A DNA stretch of 64,000 nt from Microbacterium hydrothermale. Lineage in GTDB: Bacteria > Actinomycetota > Actinomycetes > Actinomycetales > Microbacteriaceae. The DNA lies in contig NZ_STGM01000005.1 in the NCBI RefSeq assembly GCF_004854025.1, positions 186,001 through 250,000 of the forward strand. Reading direction: 5' to 3'. This document shows, piece by piece, positions 34,792 to 44,216 of this stretch (position 1 is the first letter of the stretch; each line of letters starts with the position of its first letter). The notes under the pieces were generated by a model, which saw nothing but the letters and a program-made list of their open reading frames with translations, did not search any database and was not told where the DNA came from. Both the position numbers and the translations under genes were made by a program.

Positions 34792-35418
34792 TCAGTACAG
34801 CGCCCGGTAGGCGCCGGCCATGGCGTCGTCGATCACGTCGCCGACCGCGGCATCCCAGCCCGAGGTGCTCGCCCAGATCTGGCCAGAAGTCGGTACCTGG
34901 GTCGCGAGGTCCTGCATGTCGGCGTCCCACAGGCCGCCGCGCAGGAGAGCCCGGCCGCAGTGCAGGTACACCTGCTCGATGCGCAGCACGATCGCGAGGT
35001 CCGGCACCGTGTGGTCCTGCTCGAGCGTGTGCAGCAGCGTCGGGTCGTCGGTGACGATCGCGGTGCCGTTGATGCGCAACGTCTCGCTCATGCCGGGCAC
35101 GAAGCACAAGAGGGCGGCGTGGCCGTTGTCGACGATGTTGCGCATCGAGTCGGCGATCTTGTTGCCGAGGCGGTCGGGGATCGCGACCGTCCGGTCGTCG
35201 ATCGCCCGCACGAAGCCGGGGTAGTCGCCGCGCGGCGAATTGTCGCACCGTCCGTCGCGGTCGGCGGTGGCCAGGGTGGCGAACGGGGAGTGGGCGAGGA
35301 AGCGCAGGCAGTTCTCGTCGAGATGGTCGGTGATCTTCTGCAGCGAGGGTCTCTCGGGCTCGCCCAGCGTGCCGCGGATCTCCTCGAGTCCGAGCGCGCG
35401 GAAGTCGGTGGGGAGCAT
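34792..35418 (-). CDS. PPOX-class FMN-dependent flavoprotein (MSMEG_1061-like)
   Basis: A 208-residue pyridoxamine-phosphate-oxidase-fold protein. Family stretches are ENCLRFLAHSPFATLAT, CDNSPRGDYPGFV, IPDRLGNKIADSMRNI and the later ETLRINGTA, matching the MSMEG_1061-like subfamily. FMN binding and a small-molecule redox role are expected; no pyridoxal role is implied. Start ATG 35418 rather than an upstream frame lacking similarity. Coupled to the PDR-type reductase gene downstream, suggesting a shared electron path. Confidence 0.85.
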   Translation of the reverse strand: MLPTDFRALGLEEIRGTLGEPERPSLQKITDHLDENCLRFLAHSPFATLATADRDGRCDNSPRGDYPGFVRAIDDRTVAIPDRLGNKIADSMRNIVDNGHAALLCFVPGMSETLRINGTAIVTDDPTLLHTLEQDHTVPDLAIVLRIEQVYLHCGRALLRGGLWDADMQDLATQVPTSGQIWASTSGWDAAVGDVIDDAMAGAYRALY

Positions 35419-35507
35419 GCGTTCGACGCTACTCGGAGCACGGTCGGCGCTCATCGTCGTCGGGGCACAGGATCCAGGGGGCGATCTGTGCTTCGGGCAC
35501 AGGGGTG

Positions 35508-36998
35508 TCAGCGTGCCGATCCGATGAGCCGCACCCGGCACGCCAGTTCGACGGCGAACCGGGTGTCGGGGTCGTCGAGGTCGACGTCGAGCAGCTCGCG
35601 GACGCGACGGATGCGATAGCCCACCGCGTTCGGATGCAGCATGAGCTCGCGGCCTGCCTGGGCGAGCGAGTTGCGATTGCCGAGGTACGACAGCAGCGTC
35701 CGCACCGCCGTGGCCGAGCGCTCCGGCCCGAGCGCGTCGAGCGGGTGCAGCAGGTCGTCGAGCAGGTTGCGGCTGACCGGAGAGGCGTAGAAGTCGAGAA
35801 GGAGGCGCCGGAGCCCGGTCACGTCGGTGAGCTCGATGGCATCCAGGCGCCCGGCGGCGATCGCGGAGTCCGCGGCGACCCGGGCCTCGGCGGCCGACTG
35901 TCGGAGCCCGGCGGCGCCCGTCTGGGGTGTGCCGAGACCGACCGTGTACGTCCAGTCGTCGCCCGCCAGCCGGCGCGCCTGCTCCTGCACGCGCACGATG
36001 ACGTCGCGGAGGCGCCGCTGGTGATCGCCGGCGCCGTGGTCTTCGCTGCTGACGAGGATGACGTCGTCCTGAAGGAACGCGATGTGCCAGAGCTCGTCGC
36101 GGTCCTCGATGAGCTGCAGCGTGAACAGCTCGAGGGCCGCCTCCACGAACCGCGGCGCGCGCAGCCCCGCGTCGATGCGGTGCTGAGGTCGCATCCAGGC
36201 CACCGCGTGCGACAGCTGCAGGGGCAGGCCGAGGCGTGCGGCGGGCGCGACGAAGCCGTCGACACGACCGGCCTCAGCGAGGATCAGCTCGACGATGAGG
36301 TCGGCGCGGGACTGGTTGGGGGCGAAGCGGTCCTGCAGGTGCCGCTGCATCGCCCGCGATACGAGGGAGGCGACGACGGGCAGCGCCACCGTCGCCGCGG
36401 GGTCGGACGTCTCCGCGACGAGCCGGCCGATGGGCACCTCGCCGGCGAAGACGGCGTCGGCGTCGGTCCACGATGTCGAGGGGTCGTCCTGCACGCGGAC
36501 CCGCACGCCGAGCGCGGTTCCGGCGGCGTCGAGGATCGCCGCCACGGCGTCGGATGCGCCGGCCGACGCAGCGGCCGTCGCCTTCTCGACCGCGAAAGCC
36601 GCGCGCGTCATCGACTCCGCGGCGCCGCCGCTGATGACGCGGTCGATCGTGACGGCGAGGTCGGGAGCGCGCGCGGCGAGGGAGACGAGCACGGGCACGC
36701 CTCCGCGTTCGGCGAGCACGCTCGCGGTCTCGGCGGGTGCGAAGCCGACTGGCATCACCAGCCCCGCGAGCCCTCGCGCACTCGCCTGGCGCAGGGCCAC
36801 GTCGACCAGGTACGACGCGGGCGGGTCCTCGCCCGCGACCACTGCGAGCGTCCCCGCGGGAAGGGCCGGCAGCTCCGACAAGGCCGCGACGTCGATGCGC
36901 TCGATCACGGCGCCGGCGCGGGGGCCGGCGGCGTGATCGACGCCGAGACGTTCGGCCTGGGAGAGGAGGTCGGCGGTGGTGAGCTGTGCCACGAGCAC
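35508..36998 (-). CDS. PucR-family transcriptional regulator
   Basis: A 496-residue regulator. The N-terminal PucR sensor domain is at about 1-130, followed by a GGDEF-like/CdaR central region and a C-terminal helix-turn-helix (AQAGRELMLHPNAVGYRIRR, about 450-470). PucR proteins govern purine, hydantoin and amino-acid catabolism. Start may be GTG 36998 or GTG 36992. A divergent hydantoin-type operon begins 67 bp away, and an ACAATGT/ACATTGT inverted repeat overlaps the start region, consistent with autoregulation and control of that operon. Confidence 0.92.
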   Translation of the reverse strand: MLVAQLTTADLLSQAERLGVDHAAGPRAGAVIERIDVAALSELPALPAGTLAVVAGEDPPASYLVDVALRQASARGLAGLVMPVGFAPAETASVLAERGGVPVLVSLAARAPDLAVTIDRVISGGAAESMTRAAFAVEKATAAASAGASDAVAAILDAAGTALGVRVRVQDDPSTSWTDADAVFAGEVPIGRLVAETSDPAATVALPVVASLVSRAMQRHLQDRFAPNQSRADLIVELILAEAGRVDGFVAPAARLGLPLQLSHAVAWMRPQHRIDAGLRAPRFVEAALELFTLQLIEDRDELWHIAFLQDDVILVSSEDHGAGDHQRRLRDVIVRVQEQARRLAGDDWTYTVGLGTPQTGAAGLRQSAAEARVAADSAIAAGRLDAIELTDVTGLRRLLLDFYASPVSRNLLDDLLHPLDALGPERSATAVRTLLSYLGNRNSLAQAGRELMLHPNAVGYRIRRVRELLDVDLDDPDTRFAVELACRVRLIGSAR

Positions 36999-37034
36999 AA
37001 TGTACGCCGATTCCCTGTCGCGTCACCACATTGT
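36997..37034. promoter_or_regulatory. Candidate PucR operator (inverted repeat)
   Basis: ACAATGT (36997-37003) and ACATTGT (37028-37034) are exact inverted copies about three helical turns apart, lying between the divergent pucR-like and S-Me-THD genes. The left half overlaps the pucR-like start codon. Confidence 0.45.
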
Positions 37035-37065
37035 CGGTCGCGCGAGTGCTGCCTAGGGTCATGTC

Positions 37066-38178
37066 ATGGCATCCCCGTCCCTCGTCCCGCCGACCGCGGC
37101 GCGCGCCCCCGAGCACGTCACCGCCGACGACATCGCCGCCCTCGCCGCGGGGGCTGCGATCTTCGGCACCGGCGGCGGCGGAGCGGTCTACACCTCGCAG
37201 CTCACCACCGAACGCGCCATCCGCGAGCACGGACCGGTGCGGCTGCTCTCGGTCGACGACCTCGGCCCCGACGACGCGGTCATCATGATGAGCGGCATCG
37301 GCGCACCGACGGTCGGCATCGAGATGCTCTCGTCGGTGCAGCAGATCGAGACGCTGCTGCGCGAGGCCGAGCGCGTCGCGGGACGCAAGATCACCGCGAT
37401 CATGCCCGCCGAGATCGGCGGCAGCAACGGCGTCTCCCCGGCCGGCTGGGCCGCCCGCCTCGGCGTCGCGCTCCTGGATGCCGACGGCATGGGCCGCGCG
37501 TTCCCCGAGGCGACGATGATCTCCACGAACGTCGCCGGGGTGCCGTGCGACTTCGCGGTGCTCAGCGATGTCGTCGGTAACGTCGTCACGCTGCGCACCG
37601 TCGACCTCGGCTGGCTCGAGCGGCACGCCCGCGCGGTCACCGTCGCCGCGGGCGGCATCTGCCTCGGCGCCCACTATCTGCTCACCGCCGAGACGGCTCC
37701 CGGCGCCGTCATCCCGGGCACGATCAGCACCGCGATCCGCGTCGGTCACGCGCTTCTCGACGCCACCGACCCCGTGTCGGCGGTCGCCGCGGAGCTCGAT
37801 GCCGACGTGCTCATCACCGGCAAGATCGTCGACGTCTCGCGGCGCACCGAGGGGGGCTTCGTCCGCGGCTCCATCACGATCGGGGGCATCGGCGACGACC
37901 GCGGGCGTCTGCAGCGCGTCGAGCTGCGCAACGAGAACCTCGTCGTGCTGGAAGACGGCGAGGTGCTGGCCACGGTGCCCGACCTCATCACCGTCGTCGA
38001 CCTCGAGACGGGCCACGCGATCTCCACCGAGATGCTCCGGTACGGCCAGCGCGTGTCCGTGCTCGCGTGGGCGTGCGACCCGCTGTGGCGCACCGAGCGC
38101 GGCCTCGAGCTCGCCGGCCCCCGCGCCTTCGGCTACGACCTGCCCTACGTCCCCTTCGAGCGGAAGGACGCGCGATGA
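37066..38178 (+). CDS. S-methyl-thiohydantoin desulfurase family protein (DUF917)
   Basis: A 370-residue protein of the former DUF917 family, now described as S-Me-THD. Signatures are AAIFGTGGGGAVY near the start, MMSGIGAPTVGIE, MPAEIGGSNGVSPA and the C-terminal half with TGKIVDVSRRTEGGF and AWACDPLWRTE. Family members act on cyclic imide or hydantoin-like compounds and are usually paired with a HyuA-type subunit, as here. ATG start; stop overlaps the next ATG. First gene of a long plus-strand series, facing PucR. Confidence 0.9.
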   Translation: MASPSLVPPTAARAPEHVTADDIAALAAGAAIFGTGGGGAVYTSQLTTERAIREHGPVRLLSVDDLGPDDAVIMMSGIGAPTVGIEMLSSVQQIETLLREAERVAGRKITAIMPAEIGGSNGVSPAGWAARLGVALLDADGMGRAFPEATMISTNVAGVPCDFAVLSDVVGNVVTLRTVDLGWLERHARAVTVAAGGICLGAHYLLTAETAPGAVIPGTISTAIRVGHALLDATDPVSAVAAELDADVLITGKIVDVSRRTEGGFVRGSITIGGIGDDRGRLQRVELRNENLVVLEDGEVLATVPDLITVVDLETGHAISTEMLRYGQRVSVLAWACDPLWRTERGLELAGPRAFGYDLPYVPFERKDAR

Positions 38179-39755
38179 GCGCCGTTCGCGACCTGTCGAT
38201 CGGCGTCGACGTCGGTGGCACCAACACCGACGCGGTCGTGGTGGATGCCACCGGCTCGGTCATCGCCTGGACGAAGCAGCCCACGACGGCCGACGTCATC
38301 GGCGGCATCCGGGGCGGGATCGCCGCGGTGCTCGCGCAGCTCGGCGACGACCGCGACCGCGTGTCGCGCGTGATGCTCGGCACGACCCACGCCACCAACG
38401 CGATCGTCGCGCGGCGCGGGCTCGACCGGGTCGCGCTCGTGCGCCTCGGGGCGCCCGCGGCGACCGAGTGGCCCCCGCTCACCGGCTGGCCGGACGACCT
38501 CAGCGATCAGGTCCTGGCCGGTGCGGCCATGCTCGGCGGCGGCCACATGGTCGACGGCACGCCCATCTCCTCGCTCGACCGCGACGGCATCCGCCGCTTC
38601 CTCGACGGTCTGGAGGGCGGTTTCGACAGTGTCGCCGTCTGCGGCATCTTCAGCCCGTCGTCGCCCGAGCAGGAGCGCGAGGTCGAGCAGCTCGTGCACG
38701 ATCACCTCGGCGAGGCGGTCCCGGTGTTCCTCAGCCAGGACATCGGCCCCGACGGGCTCCTCGAGCGCGAGAACGCCACGGTGCTCAACGCCGCCCTACG
38801 CGGCGTGGCGAGCGACGTCACGCGCGCGCTCGTCGAGGTCGTCGCGGAGGAGGGCCTCGACGTCGCGACGTTCTTCGCGCAGAACGACGGCACGCTCATG
38901 TCGCTCGACTACGCCGTGCGCTACCCCGTGCTGACCATCGGCTCCGGGCCGGCGAACTCCATCCGCGGCGCGGCGTTCCTCTCGGGCGCGCAGAACGCGA
39001 TCGTCGTCGACGTCGGCGGCACGACCAGCGACCTCGGCGTGCTCGTCGACGGCTTCCCCCGCGAGTCCACGCTTCCCCGCGACATCGGCGGCGTGCGCAC
39101 GAACTTCCGCATGCCCGACATCCTCAGCCTCGGGATCGGCGGCGGCACGGTCATCGACCCGCGCACCGGCGCGGTCGGCCCCCGCTCGGTGGGCTACCGC
39201 ATCGCCGAGGAGGGGCTGCTCTTCGGCGGCTCCACCGCGACCCTGACCGACGCCGCCGCGGCGGCCGGCCGCGGCATCCCGGGCCGCTCGCTGCCGACGC
39301 TGTCGTCGGGGCAGCGCGACCTGCTGACCCGCGCCCTCGCCCACGCCCACGAGCGCATCGAGGAGGCCGTCGAGCGTCTGTCGCTCGGCCGGGTCGACCT
39401 CCCCCTCGTCGTCGTGGGCGGCGGCGCCCTCCTCGTCCCCGACGACCTGCCGGGTGCCGGCGACGTCCTGCGCCCCGATCGGGCCGACGTCGCGAACGCG
39501 GTCGGTGCGGCCATCTCCCTCGCGGGAGGCCGCGCCGAGCAGATCTCCGACGCCGACGACCGGGATGCCGCGATCGCGGCCGCCTCGGAAGCGGCGATCG
39601 CCAAGGCCATCCAGGCGGGGGCCGATCCCCTCGCGGTCGAGATCGTCGACGTGCTCGAGACGTCGTTGTCGTACACCGCGCGCCCCACGCTCAAGGTCTC
39701 GGTGAAAGCGGCTGGGCCCCTGAGTCGCCTAGCGGCGCCCCTCCCCGCGAGCTGA
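38175..39755 (+). CDS. Hydantoinase/oxoprolinase family protein (HyuA-like)
   Basis: A 526-residue ASKHA-fold enzyme subunit: N-terminal GVDVGGTNTDAVVVD, GTTHATNAIV near residue 72, central VDVGGTTSDLGVLVDG (about 278) and GIGGGTVIDP. It covers the HyuA_N and HyuA domains and corresponds to the short form found with S-Me-THD proteins; no separate HyuB gene is present. ATP-dependent ring opening of a hydantoin-like or 5-oxoproline-like substrate is the family reaction. ATGA overlap with the upstream gene. A 53-bp gap with AAGGAG separates it from the ABC transporter. Confidence 0.9.
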   Translation: MSAVRDLSIGVDVGGTNTDAVVVDATGSVIAWTKQPTTADVIGGIRGGIAAVLAQLGDDRDRVSRVMLGTTHATNAIVARRGLDRVALVRLGAPAATEWPPLTGWPDDLSDQVLAGAAMLGGGHMVDGTPISSLDRDGIRRFLDGLEGGFDSVAVCGIFSPSSPEQEREVEQLVHDHLGEAVPVFLSQDIGPDGLLERENATVLNAALRGVASDVTRALVEVVAEEGLDVATFFAQNDGTLMSLDYAVRYPVLTIGSGPANSIRGAAFLSGAQNAIVVDVGGTTSDLGVLVDGFPRESTLPRDIGGVRTNFRMPDILSLGIGGGTVIDPRTGAVGPRSVGYRIAEEGLLFGGSTATLTDAAAAAGRGIPGRSLPTLSSGQRDLLTRALAHAHERIEEAVERLSLGRVDLPLVVVGGGALLVPDDLPGAGDVLRPDRADVANAVGAAISLAGGRAEQISDADDRDAAIAAASEAAIAKAIQAGADPLAVEIVDVLETSLSYTARPTLKVSVKAAGPLSRLAAPLPAS

Positions 39756-39808
39756 CCCTGCACCACACCTGCACCACCGATGCTTCACCCGATTGAAGGA
39801 GCAAGGCA

Positions 39809-41398
39809 ATGAAACGCAGCACCCTTGTCCCGGCCGCAGCCGGGCTCGCTCTCCTCGCACTGACACTGGCGTCGTGCGCCGCGCCGGCAGACGACGGCGG
39901 GGGCGGCGGAGGCAACGTCGTCTCGGGCGGCACGTTCGTGAAGGCGATCAGCGACGACCCGGGCGACCTCGACCCGATGAAGGCCGTCTCGCCGGACACG
40001 TTCGACGTCGTCACGGTCGCGTACGAGTCGCTCATCTACGTCACACCGGACGGCTCGTACGAACCGTGGCTGGCCGAGAGCTGGACCGACGAGGGAACCT
40101 CCGCCACTTTCACCCTCAAAGACGGCATCACGTGCGCCGATGGTTCGGCGTTCACCGGAAAGACCGTCGCCGACAACATCAACTACAACGCCGACCCGGC
40201 GAACGCGACGTTCTCGTACGGCACTGTCATCACCGACGCCGTCTCCGCCACGGCCGAGGGCAACGTCGTCACCGTGACGAGTACCGTCAACGACCCGTTC
40301 CTCTCGATCAACATCGGCACGATCATGATGGTCTGCGATGCGGGCCTCGCCAACGTGGCGTCGTTGTCGAACACGACGAACGGCACCGGCATGTTCCAGC
40401 TGAGCGAGGCGCGTCCCGGTGACGCGTACGTGTTCACCAAGCGCGACGGCTACACGTGGGGGCCTTACGGGGTCACCAGCGACACCGCGGGGCTCCCCGA
40501 CACCATCGAAGAGCGGATCGTGTCGGATCAGAGCACGGTGACCAACCTGCTGCTGTCGGGCGAGGTCAACAGCGGTGTCGTCACGGGCCCCGATCAGGAT
40601 CGCCTGGAGGGTGCCGGCCTGAAGTACGCCGGCGTGCGCAATCCTGTCGGCCAGATGCTCTTCAACGAGCGCGAGGGTCGGCCCTTCTCCGACCCGCTCG
40701 TGCGCGAGGCTCTCTCGACCGCGATCAACCGCGACGAGGTCGGACCCGTGATCGCCGGCGCGACGGGGTTGCCTTCCAGCGGCCTCGTCATGAAGACGCC
40801 GCTGCTGTGCGTGCAGGACCCGCCCGGGTGGACCCTCCCCGCCACCGACCTCGACCGCGCCGGCGAACTGCTCGATCAGGCCGGCTGGGTTCTCGGTGCC
40901 GACGGCACCCGCCAGAAGAACGGCCAGCCGCTGACCGTGAAGTTCATCTACGACGCTCCCACCGCCTCGCACGCCCCGGCCGCCGAGCTGGTCAAGGAGA
41001 CGTGGGACAAGCTCGGTGTGGTCACCGAACTGTCGGCGAACGACGCCGCAGCGTGGTCCGACCAGCTGTACACGAGCTTCGACTGGGACACCGGCTGGGT
41101 GCAGATCGCGCCGGGAAGCCCCGTCGTGCTCGACCTGTTCTTCGGCGGGGCGACCCCCGACAAGGGCGGTCTGAACTTCATGTTCGTGAACAACCCCGAG
41201 TACAACGAGCTCGCCACCCAGGCCAAGACGGCGACCCCGGACACGGCGTGCGGACTGTGGCAGCAAGCCGAGAAGAAGCTCATCGATCGTTTCGACACCT
41301 TCCCGGTGATCGACAACATCCTGCCGAACTACATGAGCGGCGCGATCTTCGAGCAGCCGAACTTCCTCAACCCCACCTCGATCCGGATGCAGGGCTGA
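39809..41398 (+). CDS. ABC transporter substrate-binding lipoprotein (peptide/nickel family 5)
   Basis: A 529-residue extracellular binding protein. The signal peptide ends in the lipobox LASC with lipidation at Cys23, then a Gly-rich spacer. The SBP_bac_5 fold follows, with FDVVTVAYESLIYVTPDG, YEPWLAESW and PFSDPLVREALSTAINRDE. ATG 39809 is preceded by AAGGAG. It delivers peptides or similar amides to the permease pair downstream; with the hydantoinase upstream and the amidohydrolase downstream, a cyclic or N-acylated amino-acid derivative is plausible. Confidence 0.93.
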   Translation: MKRSTLVPAAAGLALLALTLASCAAPADDGGGGGGNVVSGGTFVKAISDDPGDLDPMKAVSPDTFDVVTVAYESLIYVTPDGSYEPWLAESWTDEGTSATFTLKDGITCADGSAFTGKTVADNINYNADPANATFSYGTVITDAVSATAEGNVVTVTSTVNDPFLSINIGTIMMVCDAGLANVASLSNTTNGTGMFQLSEARPGDAYVFTKRDGYTWGPYGVTSDTAGLPDTIEERIVSDQSTVTNLLLSGEVNSGVVTGPDQDRLEGAGLKYAGVRNPVGQMLFNEREGRPFSDPLVREALSTAINRDEVGPVIAGATGLPSSGLVMKTPLLCVQDPPGWTLPATDLDRAGELLDQAGWVLGADGTRQKNGQPLTVKFIYDAPTASHAPAAELVKETWDKLGVVTELSANDAAAWSDQLYTSFDWDTGWVQIAPGSPVVLDLFFGGATPDKGGLNFMFVNNPEYNELATQAKTATPDTACGLWQQAEKKLIDRFDTFPVIDNILPNYMSGAIFEQPNFLNPTSIRMQG

Positions 41399-41402
41399 GC
41401 CT

Positions 41403-42440
41403 GTGACCGCCACCCCTCCGCCCGCCGTCGCCGACCTGGCCGGCACTCCGACCGCCGCCCTCGCGGTGCGGGCGGAGGGGCGCGGCCGTCAGCTCTCCCC
41501 CCGAGCGGCCTTCCTCATCCGCCGACTGGGGCGCCTGCTCGTGTCCCTGGCCGTCGTGGTCGTCGCCTCGTTCTTCCTCGTACATCTCGTGCCTGGAGAT
41601 CCGGTGCGCGCGGCTCTCGGCATCCAGGCCTCTCCCGAACTGGTCGCGGCCACCCGCGCCGAGCTCGGTCTCGACAAGCCATTGCCGCAGCAGTTCGTCG
41701 ACTACGTCGCCAACCTTCTGCGCGGCGACTTCGGCGACTCGATCCGCACCGGCCGATCGGTGTCCGAGACGATCGGCCAGCGATTCCCCGCGACGGTGAC
41801 CCTGGGCGTGCTGAGCTTCCTGCTCGCGCTGGTCGCGGCGCTCCCCCTCGGTATCGGAGCCGCCGTCGCGCTTCAGCGCCCGGGCCGGAAGGTCGCCGAC
41901 GCTCTCATCTCGGGCGTGCTGGGTATGCTCATCGCCGTCCCCGGGTTCCTGCTCGCGGTCGGTCTGATCGCCCTGTTCGCCGTGCAGCTGCGCTGGCTTC
42001 CCGCCGCCGGGTGGGGCACACCCGAGGATGCCGTGCTCCCGGTCCTCGCGCTCGCCCTCGGCCCGATGGCCTACCTCGCGCGCATCGTGCAGGTCGAGAT
42101 GTCGGGTGTACTGGGGGCGACCTACATGACCACGGCGCGGGCGAAGCGCCTGCCAGGACGACTCATCTACCTGCGCCATGCGCTGCCGAACATCATCACC
42201 GCCTCTCTCACGGTCAGCGGGCTGCTGCTCAGCGGCATGATCGCCGGCACCGTGCTGATCGAGACGGTCTTCGCGATCCCCGGCATGGGCGGTGTCATGG
42301 TCCCGGCGGTCGGGGCCAAGGATTACCCGATCGTCCAGGGGCTGGTCGTCGTCTACGCCCTCATCATCCTCGGCGTGAACCTCGTCGTCGATCTCATCCT
42401 CGTGACCGTCGACCCGCGGTCCTCGATCACGGAGGGCTGA
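41403..42440 (+). CDS. ABC transporter permease (DppB-like)
   Basis: A 345-residue inner-membrane permease. After a 40-residue cytoplasmic leader come six membrane helices; the DppB family opening RRLGRLLVSLAVVVVASFFLVHLVPGDPVRAALG is spread over the first helix. The EAA-type loop is around MTTARAKRLPGRLIYLRHALPN, slightly degenerate. GTG start 4 bp after the binding-protein stop. Partner of the fused permease-ATPase that follows. Confidence 0.93.
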   Translation: MTATPPPAVADLAGTPTAALAVRAEGRGRQLSPRAAFLIRRLGRLLVSLAVVVVASFFLVHLVPGDPVRAALGIQASPELVAATRAELGLDKPLPQQFVDYVANLLRGDFGDSIRTGRSVSETIGQRFPATVTLGVLSFLLALVAALPLGIGAAVALQRPGRKVADALISGVLGMLIAVPGFLLAVGLIALFAVQLRWLPAAGWGTPEDAVLPVLALALGPMAYLARIVQVEMSGVLGATYMTTARAKRLPGRLIYLRHALPNIITASLTVSGLLLSGMIAGTVLIETVFAIPGMGGVMVPAVGAKDYPIVQGLVVVYALIILGVNLVVDLILVTVDPRSSITEG

Positions 42441-42443
42441 TCC

Positions 42444-44216
42444 ATGACCTGGCGCTCCCGTCTGCTGTCCCCCTCGGGCATCGCCGCCGCGATCGGCGTG
42501 CTGCTCTTCCTCTTCCTCACGGTCGCGGGGCCGACGCTCTTCCTCTCCGCGGCCGAGACCTCGAACGTGCCGGAGCGGCTGCTCGCCCCGAGCCTCGCGC
42601 ACCCTTTCGGCACCGACGACCTCGGGCGCGACATCTTCGCGCGCGTGCTCGTGGCCGCCCGCGTCTCCCTGCTGCTGACCCTCGGCGCCACCGTCGTCTC
42701 GACGGTCGGAGGCATCGCGTACGGTCTCATCGCCGTGATCCTGCCGCGGCACGTCCGCCGCCTCGCGACAGGGTTCCTCGACGTGTTGCTCGCCTTCCCC
42801 TGGCTGCTGATGGTTCTCTTCTTCACCGTCATCTGGGGCGCGAGCGCCGTGACCGCCATGTTCGCGATCGGCATCGCCGGCATCCCGTTCATGGCGCGCC
42901 TGGTCTACAACCTCGCCTCGTCGGTTTCGGGCCGCGACTATGTGCGGGCGGCTCGCGTCGTCGGCGTCGGGCCTTTCGGCATCCTGGTCCGGCACATCCT
43001 GCCCAACATCGCCAACCCGCTGTTCGTGAACGCCGCGGCCACCGCGAGCGTGACCCTGCTGTCGTTCGCCGGGCTCTCGTTCCTCGGCCTCGGCGTGCAG
43101 GCGCCCGAGTACGACTGGGGGCGACTGCTGCAGGATGGGATCACCCGTATCTACGTCAACCCGCTCGCGGCGATCGGTCCCGGCATCGCCGTCGTGCTGG
43201 CGGGACTGGTGTTCACCTTCGTCAGTGAGGCGCTCGCTGACACCCGCGGCGGTGGGCGCTCCGCGGTGGTGCGGCGAGCCCTCGGGGCCGTCACCCCGAC
43301 GCGACGGTCGGCGGCGGCGGCGGCGATCGCGCGTCCGGCGCTCGCCGCGGGAGAACCCGTCGCCGAGATCACCGACCTGCGCGTGACTTTCGGCACCGCC
43401 GACGGCGGCGAGGTCGAGCGGGTGCGCGGTGTCGGGCTGCGGATCCTCCCCGGCGAGGTCGTCGGCATCGTGGGTGAATCGGGGTCGGGCAAATCGCTCA
43501 CAGCGATGGCGCTCGCGGGGCTCCTCGGTACCGATGCGCGCGTCACGACGAGCGCCCATACCTTCGACGGCATCGATATGACCCGACCCCTCACCGCTGC
43601 CGATCGCTCGACCCTCGGTATCGAACTCGGCATGGTGTTCCAGGACCCGCTCACCTCGCTCAACCCCGCCCTCACGATCGGCCGCCAACTGACCGAGGTT
43701 CCCGAGGTGCACCTGAAGATGTCGCGCGCGAAAGCCCGTGAGCGTGCGGCCGCGGCCCTCGAGGCCGTCGGCATCGCCGACGCGAGGCGGCGGCTGTCGC
43801 AGTATCCGCACCAATTCAGCGGGGGCATGCGCCAGCGCGCGATGATCGGTCAAGCCCTCACCGGGCGCCCGAAGCTCATCATCGCCGACGAGCCGACGAC
43901 GGCGCTCGACGTCACGGTGCAGCGCCAGGTGATGAGCGTGCTGCGCCGCGCGCAGCACGACACGGGGGCTGCCATCGTCTTCATCTCGCACGACATCGCC
44001 CTCGTCTCGGCGTTCTGCGACCGCGTCCTCGTCATGAAGGACGGCCTGATCGTCGAAGAACTCGACGCCCAGCGCATCCGCGAAGACGCCACGCACCCGT
44101 ATTCGCGCGCGCTCATCGCGTGCCTGCCCGACATGACGTCCGACCGCACCCGCCCGCTTCCGGTGATTCCGCCGGAAGTCGCGGCATCCGCTCTCGCCGA
44201 GGAGGTGGGGGTGTGA
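42444..44216 (+). CDS. Fused ABC permease-ATPase (DppC-DppD type)
   Basis: A 590-residue fusion. Residues 1-275 form a DppC-like permease with about six helices and an EAA-type loop (YVRAARVVGVGPFGILVRHILPN). An Ala/Arg linker spans about 280-310. The rest is a complete ABC ATPase with Walker A GESGSGKS (about 344), Q-loop FQDPLTSLNP, signature FSGGMRQR (about 458), Walker B LIIADEP and the H-loop ISHD. The ATPase ends with the HPYSRAL oligopeptide tail. Such fusions are known in actinobacteria. It starts 3 bp after the previous gene. Confidence 0.93.
   Translation: MTWRSRLLSPSGIAAAIGVLLFLFLTVAGPTLFLSAAETSNVPERLLAPSLAHPFGTDDLGRDIFARVLVAARVSLLLTLGATVVSTVGGIAYGLIAVILPRHVRRLATGFLDVLLAFPWLLMVLFFTVIWGASAVTAMFAIGIAGIPFMARLVYNLASSVSGRDYVRAARVVGVGPFGILVRHILPNIANPLFVNAAATASVTLLSFAGLSFLGLGVQAPEYDWGRLLQDGITRIYVNPLAAIGPGIAVVLAGLVFTFVSEALADTRGGGRSAVVRRALGAVTPTRRSAAAAAIARPALAAGEPVAEITDLRVTFGTADGGEVERVRGVGLRILPGEVVGIVGESGSGKSLTAMALAGLLGTDARVTTSAHTFDGIDMTRPLTAADRSTLGIELGMVFQDPLTSLNPALTIGRQLTEVPEVHLKMSRAKARERAAAALEAVGIADARRRLSQYPHQFSGGMRQRAMIGQALTGRPKLIIADEPTTALDVTVQRQVMSVLRRAQHDTGAAIVFISHDIALVSAFCDRVLVMKDGLIVEELDAQRIREDATHPYSRALIACLPDMTSDRTRPLPVIPPEVAASALAEEVGV

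Noticed and set aside
33624..35054. 476-codon plus-strand frame
   Set aside because: Antisense to the PDR-type reductase gene, whose FMN, NAD and iron-sulfur motifs are intact.
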